From assembly GCA_026393975.1 (NCBI GenBank), contig JAPKZD010000003.1, positions 97,814-161,813 of the forward strand: a DNA stretch of 64,000 bases, read 5' to 3'. The notes under the pieces are model-generated. The model had not been told where the DNA came from. It was given only the letters and a program-made list of their open reading frames with translations, and did no database searches. Positions 24,941 through 32,920 of this stretch are shown one piece after another (position 1 is the first letter of the stretch; each line of letters starts with the position of its first letter). The position numbers were made by a program, and so were the translations under genes. The stretch comes from Candidatus Aminicenantota bacterium (GTDB lineage Bacteria; Acidobacteriota; Aminicenantia; Aminicenantales; Saccharicenantaceae).

Positions 24941-26262
24941 TTCGCACCTCCCTCGGGGATGAGCTTTCCGATGGTCTTGTTGTTCGTCGTGAAATATTTC
25001 CCGGCGGCCGCCTTGATCCGGTCGATCTTGACCGCCGCGTAGTCGTCCATGACCGTGAAGAGCCTGGCGAAGTCGCCGTAGAGGAGCTCGGTCGAGCCGA
25101 GCTGGCTGGCCTTGCCGGAAATCGTCTGCAAGCTCATGTAGAAGTCGTTCCGGATGATGTTCATGGCCTTGGCGTATTCCTGCGGCGTGATGCCTTCGGC
25201 CTTGACCTTGGCCAGCTCCTCCTCGATGATCCGGTCGATTTTGTCGAGGTCGACGCCCGGCCGGGGCTTGACGTCGATCGAGAAGAGGAGCGGGTCGATC
25301 GTCTCCTGGATGCCGCCGCCGACGTCGATGGCCAGCTCTTCCTCGCGGACGAGGCGCCGGTAGAGACGGCTGCTCTCGCCCTCGAGCAGCGGCTTGGCCA
25401 GGATAGCGAGCGGCAGGAAGTCGGCGTCCCGGGCGTTCGGGGCGTGCCAGACGGCCAAGAACGACGGGGCTTGGGCCTCCTTGCGGACGATGACGGTCTT
25501 CGTCCCCATCTGGAGCGGCTCGACCGTGCTGACCGGGGGCGGTGCCGGCGACGCCTTGATCGGCCCGTAGTATTTCTGGATGAGTCCGAGGGTCTTGGCT
25601 GGGTCGATGTCGCCGACGACGATGAGGATGGCGTTCCCCGGGGCGTAATAGGTCCGGTAGTAGGCCATGACCTCGTCGCGGCGCCAGCTCAAAATGTCGC
25701 TCATCCAGCCGATGACGTCCCAGTGGTAGGGGTGGGCCATGATGGCCGTGGCCCGCACGTTCTCGTTGAGGATGGCGTCGTTGTCGTTCTCGACGCCGAG
25801 CCGGCGCTCGGAGGCGATGACGCCGCGTTCGGACTCGAAGACCTCGGGCACGAGGGCCAGCCCCTGGATCCGGTCGGCTTCCATTTCGATCATAGCCTCG
25901 AGGGCGGCGGGCGGGAACCAGTCCGTATAGCCCGTCATGTCGTCCGAGGTGAAGGCGTTGTTGCGCCCGCCCTGGAACTCCATCCGCCGGTCGAACTCGC
26001 CCGGGCCGACCTGGGGCGTCCCGTTGAACATCATGTGCTCGATGAAGTGGGAGACGCCCGTCAGGCCGGGCCGTTCGTTGCGCGACCCGACGCGGAAGAA
26101 GGTGTAGAGGGCGACGCTGGGGATGTTGTGGTCTTCGACGAGCAGGACCTTGAGCCCGTTGTCGAGCTTGTGGACCTTGACGTCCTCCTTCTTGAAGGCC
26201 GCCGATAGGGACAGGGTGAAAACAGCCAGGAACAGGACCGGGAACCAGGCTTTTTTGCCCAT
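24937..26262 (-). CDS. M16 family zinc peptidase, catalytic subunit
   Basis: 441 aa, secreted (AWFPVLFLAVFTLSLSAA). The inverted zinc motif HFIEH is at 72-76 (His72, Glu75, His76), followed by MMFNGT. The downstream acidic stretch ESERGVIASERR supplies the distal Glu ligand typical of the family. GGAGGTGATG precedes the ATG at 26262. A TATAAT (26297-26292) 29 nt upstream may be the -10 box. It is first in an operon with the zinc-less M16 partner and the DUF6263-like gene. Role: degradation of peptides outside the cytoplasm. Confidence 0.93.
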   Translation of the reverse strand: MGKKAWFPVLFLAVFTLSLSAAFKKEDVKVHKLDNGLKVLLVEDHNIPSVALYTFFRVGSRNERPGLTGVSHFIEHMMFNGTPQVGPGEFDRRMEFQGGRNNAFTSDDMTGYTDWFPPAALEAMIEMEADRIQGLALVPEVFESERGVIASERRLGVENDNDAILNENVRATAIMAHPYHWDVIGWMSDILSWRRDEVMAYYRTYYAPGNAILIVVGDIDPAKTLGLIQKYYGPIKASPAPPPVSTVEPLQMGTKTVIVRKEAQAPSFLAVWHAPNARDADFLPLAILAKPLLEGESSRLYRRLVREEELAIDVGGGIQETIDPLLFSIDVKPRPGVDLDKIDRIIEEELAKVKAEGITPQEYAKAMNIIRNDFYMSLQTISGKASQLGSTELLYGDFARLFTVMDDYAAVKIDRIKAAAGKYFTTNNKTIGKLIPEGGAK

Positions 26263-26336
26263 GCCATCACCTCCGCGGAGAATAAAATACAATTATACCA
26301 TTATTTTCCGGGGGCGTTGGGGTCGGCCATTCCCTC

Positions 26337-26365
26337 TTGACGAGGGGAGGGGAGTGGGATATAAA
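26337..26365 (+). promoter_or_regulatory. Promoter of the CDP-alcohol phosphatidyltransferase gene
   Basis: TTGACG (26337-26342), 17-nt spacer, TATAAA (26360-26365), 22 nt before the ATG at 26388. Confidence 0.65.
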
Positions 26366-26387
26366 TAACCAAAAATCCGAGGTCGAC

Positions 26388-27083
26388 ATGAGCACACCCG
26401 ATTCCCAATACGATTTCCAGAAATCGATGAAAAACGTGTCCTCCTACCCCTTCATCCACAAGTACCTGCCTATCGACAGATATATCATCCGCCCGCCCGC
26501 ATCGCTCCTCGTCAGGGCCGTCTTCAACACCTCCGTCACGCCCAACCAGCTGACGGTCTGCTCGTTCCTCTTAGGCCTGGCCGCCGGCATCTCCTATCTC
26601 GGCGGGACCCCGCTTTCCTTCGTTCTCGGGGGATTTCTGGTCATGTTCTCCACGATCTTCGACTGCTCTGACGGGATGCTGGCCAGGGGCAGGAACATGA
26701 CCAGCCGCTACGGCGCCTATCTCGACCTGTTCCTGGACAGGATCGCGGATTTTGCCGTCCTTATGGGAGCCTCTTTCGGCTTTTACAAATACACGGGGGA
26801 CATTCGCTTCCTCGTCTTCGGGCTCGTGACCGTGGGTTTCTACTTTCTCCAGGTGTCCCTGTACTACATCAACAACCTGTATACCCGTTCCGAAAAAAAA
26901 GGAGAAGGCGCCGAAGCGAAGAGCCTGGCGGTCTTCGTCATCTTCGTCTTCTCCCTTCTCCGCCGTCCGGACGGATTCCTGCTCGGCGTTTTCCTGATGG
27001 CCTTCCCCGGCACGATCATCAAGCTGATCAGATTTCTGAGGAAGGGCAGGGATCCGGCGGCGGCTCCGGCCCCGTCATCGTGA
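26388..27083 (+). CDS. CDP-alcohol phosphatidyltransferase family protein
   Basis: 231 aa integral membrane enzyme. The family motif D-x2-D-G-x2-A-R-x8-G-x3-D-x3-D is complete (DCSDGMLAR, then GAYLDLFLD). An N-terminal amphipathic part (YPFIHKYLPIDRYIIRPP) precedes six hydrophobic helices. The enzyme transfers a phospho-alcohol from a CDP-linked donor, as in phosphatidylglycerol-phosphate or phosphatidylinositol synthesis; the acceptor cannot be told. The last codons fall in a strong inverted repeat shared with the convergent flippase-like gene. Confidence 0.92.
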   Translation: MSTPDSQYDFQKSMKNVSSYPFIHKYLPIDRYIIRPPASLLVRAVFNTSVTPNQLTVCSFLLGLAAGISYLGGTPLSFVLGGFLVMFSTIFDCSDGMLARGRNMTSRYGAYLDLFLDRIADFAVLMGASFGFYKYTGDIRFLVFGLVTVGFYFLQVSLYYINNLYTRSEKKGEGAEAKSLAVFVIFVFSLLRRPDGFLLGVFLMAFPGTIIKLIRFLRKGRDPAAAPAPSS

Positions 27084-27123
27084 CGGGACTAGCTCAAGGT
27101 TTCGGCCCCGTCACGATGACGGG
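27071..27123. repeat. Inverted repeat spanning the convergent stop codons
   Basis: CCCGTCATCGTGACGGG (27071-27087) and its exact reverse complement CCCGTCACGATGACGGG (27107-27123) are 19 bp apart; each arm is also nearly self-complementary. The flanks repeat as well (GGCTCCGGCCC at 27063 and 27134). It encodes the end of the gene at 27083 and, on the other strand, the end of the gene at 27094. It may act as a bidirectional terminator or be an inserted palindromic element. Confidence 0.85.
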
Positions 27124-28176
27124 ACTGTCGCAAGGCTCCGGCCCATTGACCCGGCCCGCCGCTTTTTTCCTGACCAGGGGGATGAGGCCGATTCCTGCCC
27201 AGACGAGCCCCACGACCCGCCGGATCAGGATGACGGCCATTCCGGCGTGCATGTCGATCCGGAGCAGGGCGAAGAGGGAGACGTAGGTCAGCTCGTAGAC
27301 GCCCATCGACCCCGGCACGGGAAGGAACGTGTAGAACGAGCCCAGGGTGACGATCAGGAAGCACTTGAAGAACGTCGTGGTGTTCCCGCCAAGGAAGAGG
27401 AAGGTCAGGTAGATCTCCGTGGCCCAAAGCCAGGTCTGAGCGAAGTAGGACGCGAAGAGAAGCAGGAAGAGTCGGCGGTTCTTGCCGTAGAAATCGGAGA
27501 TATGGGCGTCGGTTTCCAGGATCTGCTCGCGACGGCTCTCGAAGAAGGGGATGCGGATCTTGATCTTCCGCAGCGTGTCCAGGGCCCAGGTGAAGAGTCC
27601 CTGCTTCTGCTTGAGGACGAGGAAGATGAGGACGAGGAGGAGGGCGGCGATCGCGGCGAAGAGCCCGATCTTCTGGCCCCGGGGGAGGGCGAACTCGGTG
27701 ATGAGGAAGACGACGGCCAGGGCGATCGAGGACAGGCCGGCCAGGAACTCGATGGTCTTGTCCACGACGACCGTGGCCAGGGCCTTGTTGCGACTGACGC
27801 AGTCGAGGACGAAGATGCGGACCGTTTCCCCGCCGATGTTCCCCGCCGGCGTCAGGTAGCTCACGGCGTAGCCGGCGATCCGGGCGCCGAGGATCTCCCG
27901 GAAGGGGACGCGTTCCCCCGAAGCCACGAGGAGGGCCCGCCAGTTCAGGGCCCTGATGAGCCAGTAGAGGAAACGGAGGCCCATAAGGGCGGCGATCTCG
28001 AGAAGGCTCAGACGGCCTAGGGCTTTCAGGATCTCCTTCGGCCCGGTCTTGACGATGAGATAGACGAAGAGAGCGAATCCGGCGTAGCCGAGAAGCCTGA
28101 CGATGAGCGTCCGGAGCTTGGCCTTGCCCGTCGGCGGCGCGCCTCCGTCCCGGCCGATCTGCGACAACCTGAACAT
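27094..28176 (-). CDS. Lysylphosphatidylglycerol synthase transmembrane-region family protein (UPF0104, YbhN/AglD-like)
   Basis: 360 aa with about eight TM helices. Recognisable family segments: RLLGYAGFALFVYLIVKTGP, LNWRALLVASGERVPFREIL, AVSYLTPAGNIGGETVRIF and FYTFLPVPGSMGVYELTYVSLFALL. These match the flippase-like domain of MprF and the stand-alone UPF0104 proteins, which are thought to move lipids or lipid-linked sugars across membranes. The C-terminal tail (GPEPCDSPVIVTGPKP) is encoded by the inverted repeat and looks non-homologous. The gene follows the HAD gene by 135 bp. Confidence 0.85.
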   Translation of the reverse strand: MFRLSQIGRDGGAPPTGKAKLRTLIVRLLGYAGFALFVYLIVKTGPKEILKALGRLSLLEIAALMGLRFLYWLIRALNWRALLVASGERVPFREILGARIAGYAVSYLTPAGNIGGETVRIFVLDCVSRNKALATVVVDKTIEFLAGLSSIALAVVFLITEFALPRGQKIGLFAAIAALLLVLIFLVLKQKQGLFTWALDTLRKIKIRIPFFESRREQILETDAHISDFYGKNRRLFLLLFASYFAQTWLWATEIYLTFLFLGGNTTTFFKCFLIVTLGSFYTFLPVPGSMGVYELTYVSLFALLRIDMHAGMAVILIRRVVGLVWAGIGLIPLVRKKAAGRVNGPEPCDSPVIVTGPKP

Positions 28177-28311
28177 GGATGACTATCCTTGACGAATGGT
28201 CTATTTTATTCCCTCTTCAGGGAAAAGCAAAGCTCGAAGATAGGAACGATTCGCGTGTATTTTGCCTTGGAGGGCGGCTGTTCGCCGGCCTGAGCTATCT
28301 TTTCTGACGCG

Positions 28312-28998
28312 TCAGCCGAAGATCTCCCAGCCCCGTTGCCGGGCCAGCTTACGCAGCTTGCGGTCCGAATGGACGGCGACCGGGTGGCCGACGAGTTCGA
28401 GGACGGGCAGGTCCGATTTCCGGTCGGCCAGGGCCCAGGAGCTGGGCCAGTCGATACCGCCCGGGTCGATCTTCTGGAACAGGGCCTCGACCTTCATGCG
28501 GCCGTAGGGGAAGATGCCCTTTTTCCGGCCGGTCAGCTTCCCGTCGTCCACCTCGAGGTCGGTTCCGATCAGGATCTCCGCTTCGAGCCGCTCTTTGAGC
28601 TGGTCGACGAGGAGTTGGAGCGAGCCGGACAGGAGGACGATGCGGCAGCCCTCCTGTTTGAGACTAAGGATCTTGCCCCGGAGGTCGTCGGGGACCGCCT
28701 TCCTGAGGAAGACGCGGCCGAATTCGCGGGCCCACTGCCGGACCGCCTCGGGCGTCTCGCCGCGGAGGATCCGGGCGTTCGTGGCGATCGCCCGGCGGAA
28801 GCCCAGGCGCAAGGTGTCTCCGATGAGCGTCAGCAGGAACGCGGCCATCCGCATGACCCCGACCCGGCCGTGGACGAGAAGATGCAGATAGAACACCCGC
28901 TCCGCGTTCATCCCCTTGAGAAGCGTGCCGTCGAGGTCGATGACGGCCAGACGCGTCTTTTCCGGAAAGGAAATCCTGGCTTCTTCACTTGATGTCAT
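28312..28998 (-). CDS. HAD-superfamily IB phosphatase (SerB-like)
   Basis: 228 aa. Motif I is LAVIDLDGTLL (nucleophile Asp of DLDGT), motif II RIVLLSGS, a Lys near GRMKVEA and motif IV WALADRKSDLPVL (Asp-rich). A helical cap (HLLVHGRVGVMRMAAFLLTLIGD) between motifs I and II marks subfamily IB, related to phosphoserine phosphatase. Substrate unknown; proximity to lipid genes allows a lipid phosphate or acyl-transfer by-product role. The start at 28998 is chosen over 29043, but no strong ribosome site separates them. Confidence 0.82.
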   Translation of the reverse strand: MTSSEEARISFPEKTRLAVIDLDGTLLKGMNAERVFYLHLLVHGRVGVMRMAAFLLTLIGDTLRLGFRRAIATNARILRGETPEAVRQWAREFGRVFLRKAVPDDLRGKILSLKQEGCRIVLLSGSLQLLVDQLKERLEAEILIGTDLEVDDGKLTGRKKGIFPYGRMKVEALFQKIDPGGIDWPSSWALADRKSDLPVLELVGHPVAVHSDRKLRKLARQRGWEIFG

Positions 28999-29034
28999 GG
29001 CTGGCAACTGTGCGAGTGAACGTCGTGACGACAG

Positions 29035-29062
29035 ATATAACACACATGCCGGAGCGAGTCAA
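29035..29062 (-). promoter_or_regulatory. Promoter of the HAD phosphatase gene
   Basis: Minus strand TTGACT (29062-29057), 16-nt spacer, TTATAT (29040-29035), 36 nt before the ATG at 28998. Confidence 0.55.
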
Positions 29063-29090
29063 AGCGGGCCGGTCTCGGGGAGCCGCGCCT

Positions 29091-29822
29091 CTACCGGGCC
29101 CGGGCGCGGACGTCCTTGGCGATGAGGAGCGTCGTCGGGTCGAGCTTGAGCCGGAGGTCCTTGGGGGCCAACCGGTCGTGGTCCTTGACCAGGCTGAAAT
29201 GGACGTGGTCGCCGTGGAGTTGGAGGGAGATGAGGACGTCGACGATGTCCAGGTAACCCTTGAGCTCGAAAGGGATGCCGCGGTCGTCGAAGAGGGGATC
29301 GTCCTTCTTGAGCGAAGCGCTGAACCAGACCTCGAGGCCGAGGCGCCCGGCGAAGTCCTTGAATTTCCGGAGGTCTTCCGGCCCGGCCTGGGCGAAATCC
29401 AGGCCGTCGACGATGACCGTTTCGGCCCGGAAATTGGCATGGACGATCATGGCCTCGAGGCTGCGCAGGACCTGCTCCGTCCTGGCCCCGTCCTGCTTGA
29501 AATTCATGATGACCCGCTTGCGGATGAGTTCGTCGAAGGTGTCCAGGGTGGACTTCATCTTCGGCTTCTTGGCGATCTCCTTGAAGATGTCCTCGTACCA
29601 GGTGATGATGTGGTCGACCCGGCTGGCGTAGGAGACGTGGATGATCGGCTTGTCCTGGAGGAGCTTGTCGGCGGCGATGTGGACGAGGCAGGCCGTCTTC
29701 CCGACCCCCTTCCGACTGGCCAGGACGCCGATGTTGCCCTTCCCCAGCCCGCCGGAGATCGACTTCTCCAAGATCCTCAGGGGGCTGCGCTTGATGAGTT
29801 CTTCCTTGACCGTGAGCGTCAT
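29091..29822 (-). CDS. RecA/KaiC-like P-loop ATPase co-transcribed with EF-G
   Basis: 243 aa. Walker A is SRKGVGKT within GNIGVLASRKGVGKTACLVHIA, and a Walker B-like strand is ETVIVDGLDFA. Size and layout suggest the KaiC/RadA/DnaB ATPase core without extra domains. I do not recognise a named family. GGAGGAGAC precedes the ATG at 29822. The gene begins 14 bp after the EF-G stop, so it is co-expressed with translation elongation factor. A role in ribosome or stress biology is only a guess from context. The longer composite frame running to 31712 is EF-G read in another frame. Confidence 0.7.
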   Translation of the reverse strand: MTLTVKEELIKRSPLRILEKSISGGLGKGNIGVLASRKGVGKTACLVHIAADKLLQDKPIIHVSYASRVDHIITWYEDIFKEIAKKPKMKSTLDTFDELIRKRVIMNFKQDGARTEQVLRSLEAMIVHANFRAETVIVDGLDFAQAGPEDLRKFKDFAGRLGLEVWFSASLKKDDPLFDDRGIPFELKGYLDIVDVLISLQLHGDHVHFSLVKDHDRLAPKDLRLKLDPTTLLIAKDVRARAR

Positions 29823-29836
29823 GGGTGTCTCCTCCG

Positions 29837-31927
29837 TTATTTCTGGGACTCTTTCTTCTTTTTTTCGAGGTGCTGTTCCATCAGGAGCTCGGCGATATGG
29901 GGCGGCACGCGGCCGTATTTCAGGAATTCCATGGTGAACTCGGCCTTGCCCTGGGTCAGCGAGCGCAGGACCATCGAGTAACCGAACATCTCGCTCAGCG
30001 GGACCTCGGCGTCCACCCGCGAGAACGTACCGTCCTCGACCGAGCTGACGATCGTCCCCCGCCGTTGGCTGATCGTGGCAAAGACGTTGCCGGCGAACTC
30101 GGTCGGCCCTTCGACCGAGACCTTCATGATGGGCTCGAGGATCTGGGGCTTGGCCATGGCGTAGACCTGCCGGAAGGCGCCCTGGGCGGCGGTCTGGAAG
30201 GCGATGTCGGACGAGTCCACGGGGTGGTATTGGCCGTCGGTCAGAACGACGCGGACGCCGGTCACCGGGAAGCCGATGAGCTGACCCTTTTTCATGACGG
30301 CCTTGAAGCCCTTGTCGCAGGAGGGGATGAATTCCCGGGGGATGCGGCCGCCCCTGACCTCGTTCGAGAACTCGTAGGTGCCCTTCCCCAGGGGCTCGAG
30401 GCGGCCGATGATCCGGGCGTACTGGCCCGAGCCGCCCGTCTGCTTCTTGTGCGTGTAATCGAAGTCGACCTTCTGGCTGATGGCTTCGCGATAGGCGACC
30501 TGGGGCATGCCCGTCTTGACCTCGGCCCGGTACTCGCGCTTCATGCGCTCGACGTAGACGTCGAGGTGGAGCTCGCCCATGCCCTGGATGATGGTCTCGT
30601 TGGATTCCGGGTCGACGTGGGTCCGGAAGGTCGGGTCCTCCTTGGTGAACCGGTTGAGGGCCTTGGCCATCCGGTCGGAGGCGTTCTTGTCCACGGGCTC
30701 GATGGCCAGGGAGATGACCGGCTCGGGGACGTAGATCGCCGTCATAGCCAGGTTGAGGCCCGGACTGCAGAAGGTGTCGCCCGAAGCGCACTCGACGCCG
30801 AAGAGGGCGACGATGTCGCCGGACCCGGCCTCCTGGATCTCGGCCATGGTGTCGGCGTGCATCCGGACGAGGCGGCCGACCTTGATCTTCTGGCCGGAGC
30901 GGGTGTTGACGAGCTCGTCGCCCTTGCGCAGACTGCCTTGGTAGATGCGGATGTAGGTCAGCTGGCCGTAGGACCCGTCCTCGAGCTTGAAGGCCAGGGC
31001 GACGGTCTTGGCCGAGGCGTCGTCGGTCAGGACGCGTTCGGCGCCCTCCCGGTCGAGGTCGATGGCCCGGTTCTCGACTTCCGAGGGGTTGGGCAGGTAA
31101 TGGACGACGGCGTCGAGCAGGGGCTGGATGCCCTTGTTCCTGTAGGCCGAGCCGACGAAGACGGGAACGAGCTTGCGGGTGACGACGCCCCGGCGCACGG
31201 CGGCCCGGACGAGCTCCTCGGTCGGACGGCCTTCGAGCACGGCTTCCATCAGGTCGTCGGAATGCATGGACACGGCGTCGAGCATCTCCTCGCGCTTCTC
31301 TGCGGCTTCTGCGGCGAGCTCGGCCGGAATGGCCTCGACCCGGATGTCCTCGCCCTCCGGCCCGTCGAAGTAGAGGGCCTTCATGGTGACGAGGTCGACG
31401 AGGCCCCGGAAGGCGCTTTCGAGGCCGATCGGGATCTGCATGAGAACGGCGTTGTGGCCGAGCTTGTCGGCGATCTGCTCGCGGACCTTGAAGGGATTGG
31501 CTCCGACCCGGTCGAGCTTGTTGATGAAGGCGATGAACGGCACGTTGTAGCGGCGGAGCTGGCGGTCGACGGTGATCGTCTGGGATTGGACGCCCCCGAC
31601 CGAGCAGAGGACGAGGATGGCCGAGTCGAGGACGCGCAGGGAGCGCTCGACCTCGATGGTGAAGTCGACGTGGCCGGGCGTGTCGATGATGTTGATGGAG
31701 TGGTCGGCCCACTCGACATTGGTCGTGGCCGAGGTGATGGTGATGCCGCGCTCGCGCTCGAGGTCCATGGAGTCCATGGTCGCTCCGACGCCGTCCTTGC
31801 CTTTGACCTCGTGGATCTTGTGGATCTTCTTGCAGTAGAAGAGGATCCGCTCGGTCAAGGTCGTCTTGCCGGAGTCGATGTGGGCGCTGATGCCGATGTT
31901 GCGCATTCTCGCGATGTCGGTGCTCAT
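29837..31927 (-). CDS. fusA: Elongation factor G, EF-G1 of the spirochaete/mitochondrial type
   Basis: 696 aa, full length with domains I-V. G1 AHIDSGKTT, switch [21 protein letters not shown]3 DTPGHVDF, G4 NKLD. The Ser in AHIDSGKTT and the MDSM-LER switch resemble mitochondrial mtEFG1 and bacterial spdEFG1 rather than the usual AHIDAGKTT/MDWM form. Those EF-Gs specialise in translocation and leave ribosome recycling to a second paralogue. Domain IV is present ([13 protein letters not shown]). It drives tRNA-mRNA movement on the ribosome. The Lys-rich tail (EKKKKESQK) is short. A strong promoter lies at 32025-32053. Confidence 0.95.
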   Translation of the reverse strand: MSTDIARMRNIGISAHIDSGKTTLTERILFYCKKIHKIHEVKGKDGVGATMDSMDLERERGITITSATTNVEWADHSINIIDTPGHVDFTIEVERSLRVLDSAILVLCSVGGVQSQTITVDRQLRRYNVPFIAFINKLDRVGANPFKVREQIADKLGHNAVLMQIPIGLESAFRGLVDLVTMKALYFDGPEGEDIRVEAIPAELAAEAAEKREEMLDAVSMHSDDLMEAVLEGRPTEELVRAAVRRGVVTRKLVPVFVGSAYRNKGIQPLLDAVVHYLPNPSEVENRAIDLDREGAERVLTDDASAKTVALAFKLEDGSYGQLTYIRIYQGSLRKGDELVNTRSGQKIKVGRLVRMHADTMAEIQEAGSGDIVALFGVECASGDTFCSPGLNLAMTAIYVPEPVISLAIEPVDKNASDRMAKALNRFTKEDPTFRTHVDPESNETIIQGMGELHLDVYVERMKREYRAEVKTGMPQVAYREAISQKVDFDYTHKKQTGGSGQYARIIGRLEPLGKGTYEFSNEVRGGRIPREFIPSCDKGFKAVMKKGQLIGFPVTGVRVVLTDGQYHPVDSSDIAFQTAAQGAFRQVYAMAKPQILEPIMKVSVEGPTEFAGNVFATISQRRGTIVSSVEDGTFSRVDAEVPLSEMFGYSMVLRSLTQGKAEFTMEFLKYGRVPPHIAELLMEQHLEKKKKESQK

Positions 31928-32024
31928 GGAAAGCCTGCTTTCAAAGATTCACGCCTGTCGGGATGTTCGGGGTGTTGCCGGTGCGAGACCAACGGGTGTA
32001 CCGAAATCGAACAGTCGAAACCTT

Positions 32025-32053
32025 ATTATAGCGGAAATCCCGCTCGGGCTCAA
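32025..32053 (-). promoter_or_regulatory. Promoter of the EF-G/ATPase operon
   Basis: Minus strand TTGAGC (32053-32048), 17-nt spacer, TATAAT (32030-32025). The leader to the ATG at 31927 is about 90 nt. Confidence 0.65.
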
Positions 32054-32091
32054 GAGCTTCCCCGAACCGCCCGCGAATCTCCCATGGAGAA

Positions 32092-32769
32092 TCAGCGGAG
32101 TGGAATGAAATAGGAGTTGGCGGGATCGAGGTCCTTGTACTTTTCCAACAGGACGTAGCCGTGCTTAGAAAAATATTCGGAGATCTGCTGTCTAACTTCC
32201 TTGTGCATCTCGACGCAAACGAGGGCCGGGCTGTACTTTTCAATGTCGAACCCCGCGAGGGCTGCCTGCTCCCCGAGCTCAACGTCCATCGAAAGGAAGT
32301 CGATCCGCTGAATCCCCTCTCTTTCGAGGAGGTCGTCCAGCCTGATTGTCGGGATTCTCGTGCGATGGGACCTTCCGTACTTTTTGGCCCAACTCTTGCG
32401 GAGAGAAGACCTGCGCATATAATTCTTCTCTGTCACGTAAAAATCGACCGACGCGCCGGACCGGTCCGACACACAGAAACAGAAGAAACGGGTATTCTTC
32501 CTGTTTCCGAGGTAACCCGCTTCGAAATCGCCGACACCGTCGACGGCGAGGCCGCTCCAGCCCAGAAAATTTTCGAGATAGAACGTCGTGCTGTCCACTC
32601 GATAGTGGTTGGCGCCGACATCGACGAAAAAGCCGTTTTTTCGGTCCTCGAAGAAATCCCGGATGATCAACTCTTCGTCGCCGTGAGAATAGAGCTTGGG
32701 GCCATATTTCCGGACAAGCCGGTTCGGCTTCCGGAGGATCAATCTGGAGAAGTAAGCAACAAGCTTCAT
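32092..32769 (-). CDS. FkbM family methyltransferase
   Basis: 225 aa. SAM-binding motif I is GFFVDVGANHYRVDSTT; later TIRLDDLLEREG and RIDFLSMDVELGEQAALAGF are typical of FkbM proteins, which O-methylate sugars or secondary metabolites. No signal peptide. G+C is visibly lower than in neighbours, which may mean transfer. The start has no Shine-Dalgarno; a TTGACC-17-TATACG promoter (32806-32778) ends 8 nt upstream, so the transcript is probably leaderless or nearly so. No glycosylation cluster surrounds it, so the acceptor is unknown. Confidence 0.88.
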   Translation of the reverse strand: MKLVAYFSRLILRKPNRLVRKYGPKLYSHGDEELIIRDFFEDRKNGFFVDVGANHYRVDSTTFYLENFLGWSGLAVDGVGDFEAGYLGNRKNTRFFCFCVSDRSGASVDFYVTEKNYMRRSSLRKSWAKKYGRSHRTRIPTIRLDDLLEREGIQRIDFLSMDVELGEQAALAGFDIEKYSPALVCVEMHKEVRQQISEYFSKHGYVLLEKYKDLDPANSYFIPLR

Positions 32770-32777
32770 GAGAAATG

Positions 32778-32806
32778 CGTATACACCTTTGACGTCTGAG
32801 GGTCAA
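32778..32806 (-). promoter_or_regulatory. Promoter of the FkbM methyltransferase gene (near-leaderless)
   Basis: Minus strand TTGACC (32806-32801), 17-nt spacer, TATACG (32783-32778), then 8 nt to the ATG. Confidence 0.5.
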
Positions 32807-32865
32807 GGCCCCACGTCCCGGGGCGAAGGGATCGATGGGTTCCCCGGGCCTGGTTCTTACTCCGG

Positions 32866-32894
32866 TTGTATCCCGCCGCCGGCTATCCTATAAT
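32866..32894 (+). promoter_or_regulatory. Promoter of the M64 peptidase gene
   Basis: TTGTAT (32866-32871), 17-nt spacer, TATAAT (32889-32894), 26 nt before the ATG at 32921. Confidence 0.6.
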
Positions 32895-32920
32895 TCCCGG
32901 GAAGATACGAGGAGGCCCGC

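Noticed and set aside
28305..28314. TGACGCGTCA perfect palindrome
   Set aside because: Only 10 bp and overlapping the HAD stop codon; too short to claim as a regulatory site.
29091..31712. 873-aa frame spanning EF-G and the ATPase
   Set aside because: Its first two thirds are EF-G read in a wrong frame; only the last 243 residues are real, from the ATG at 29822.
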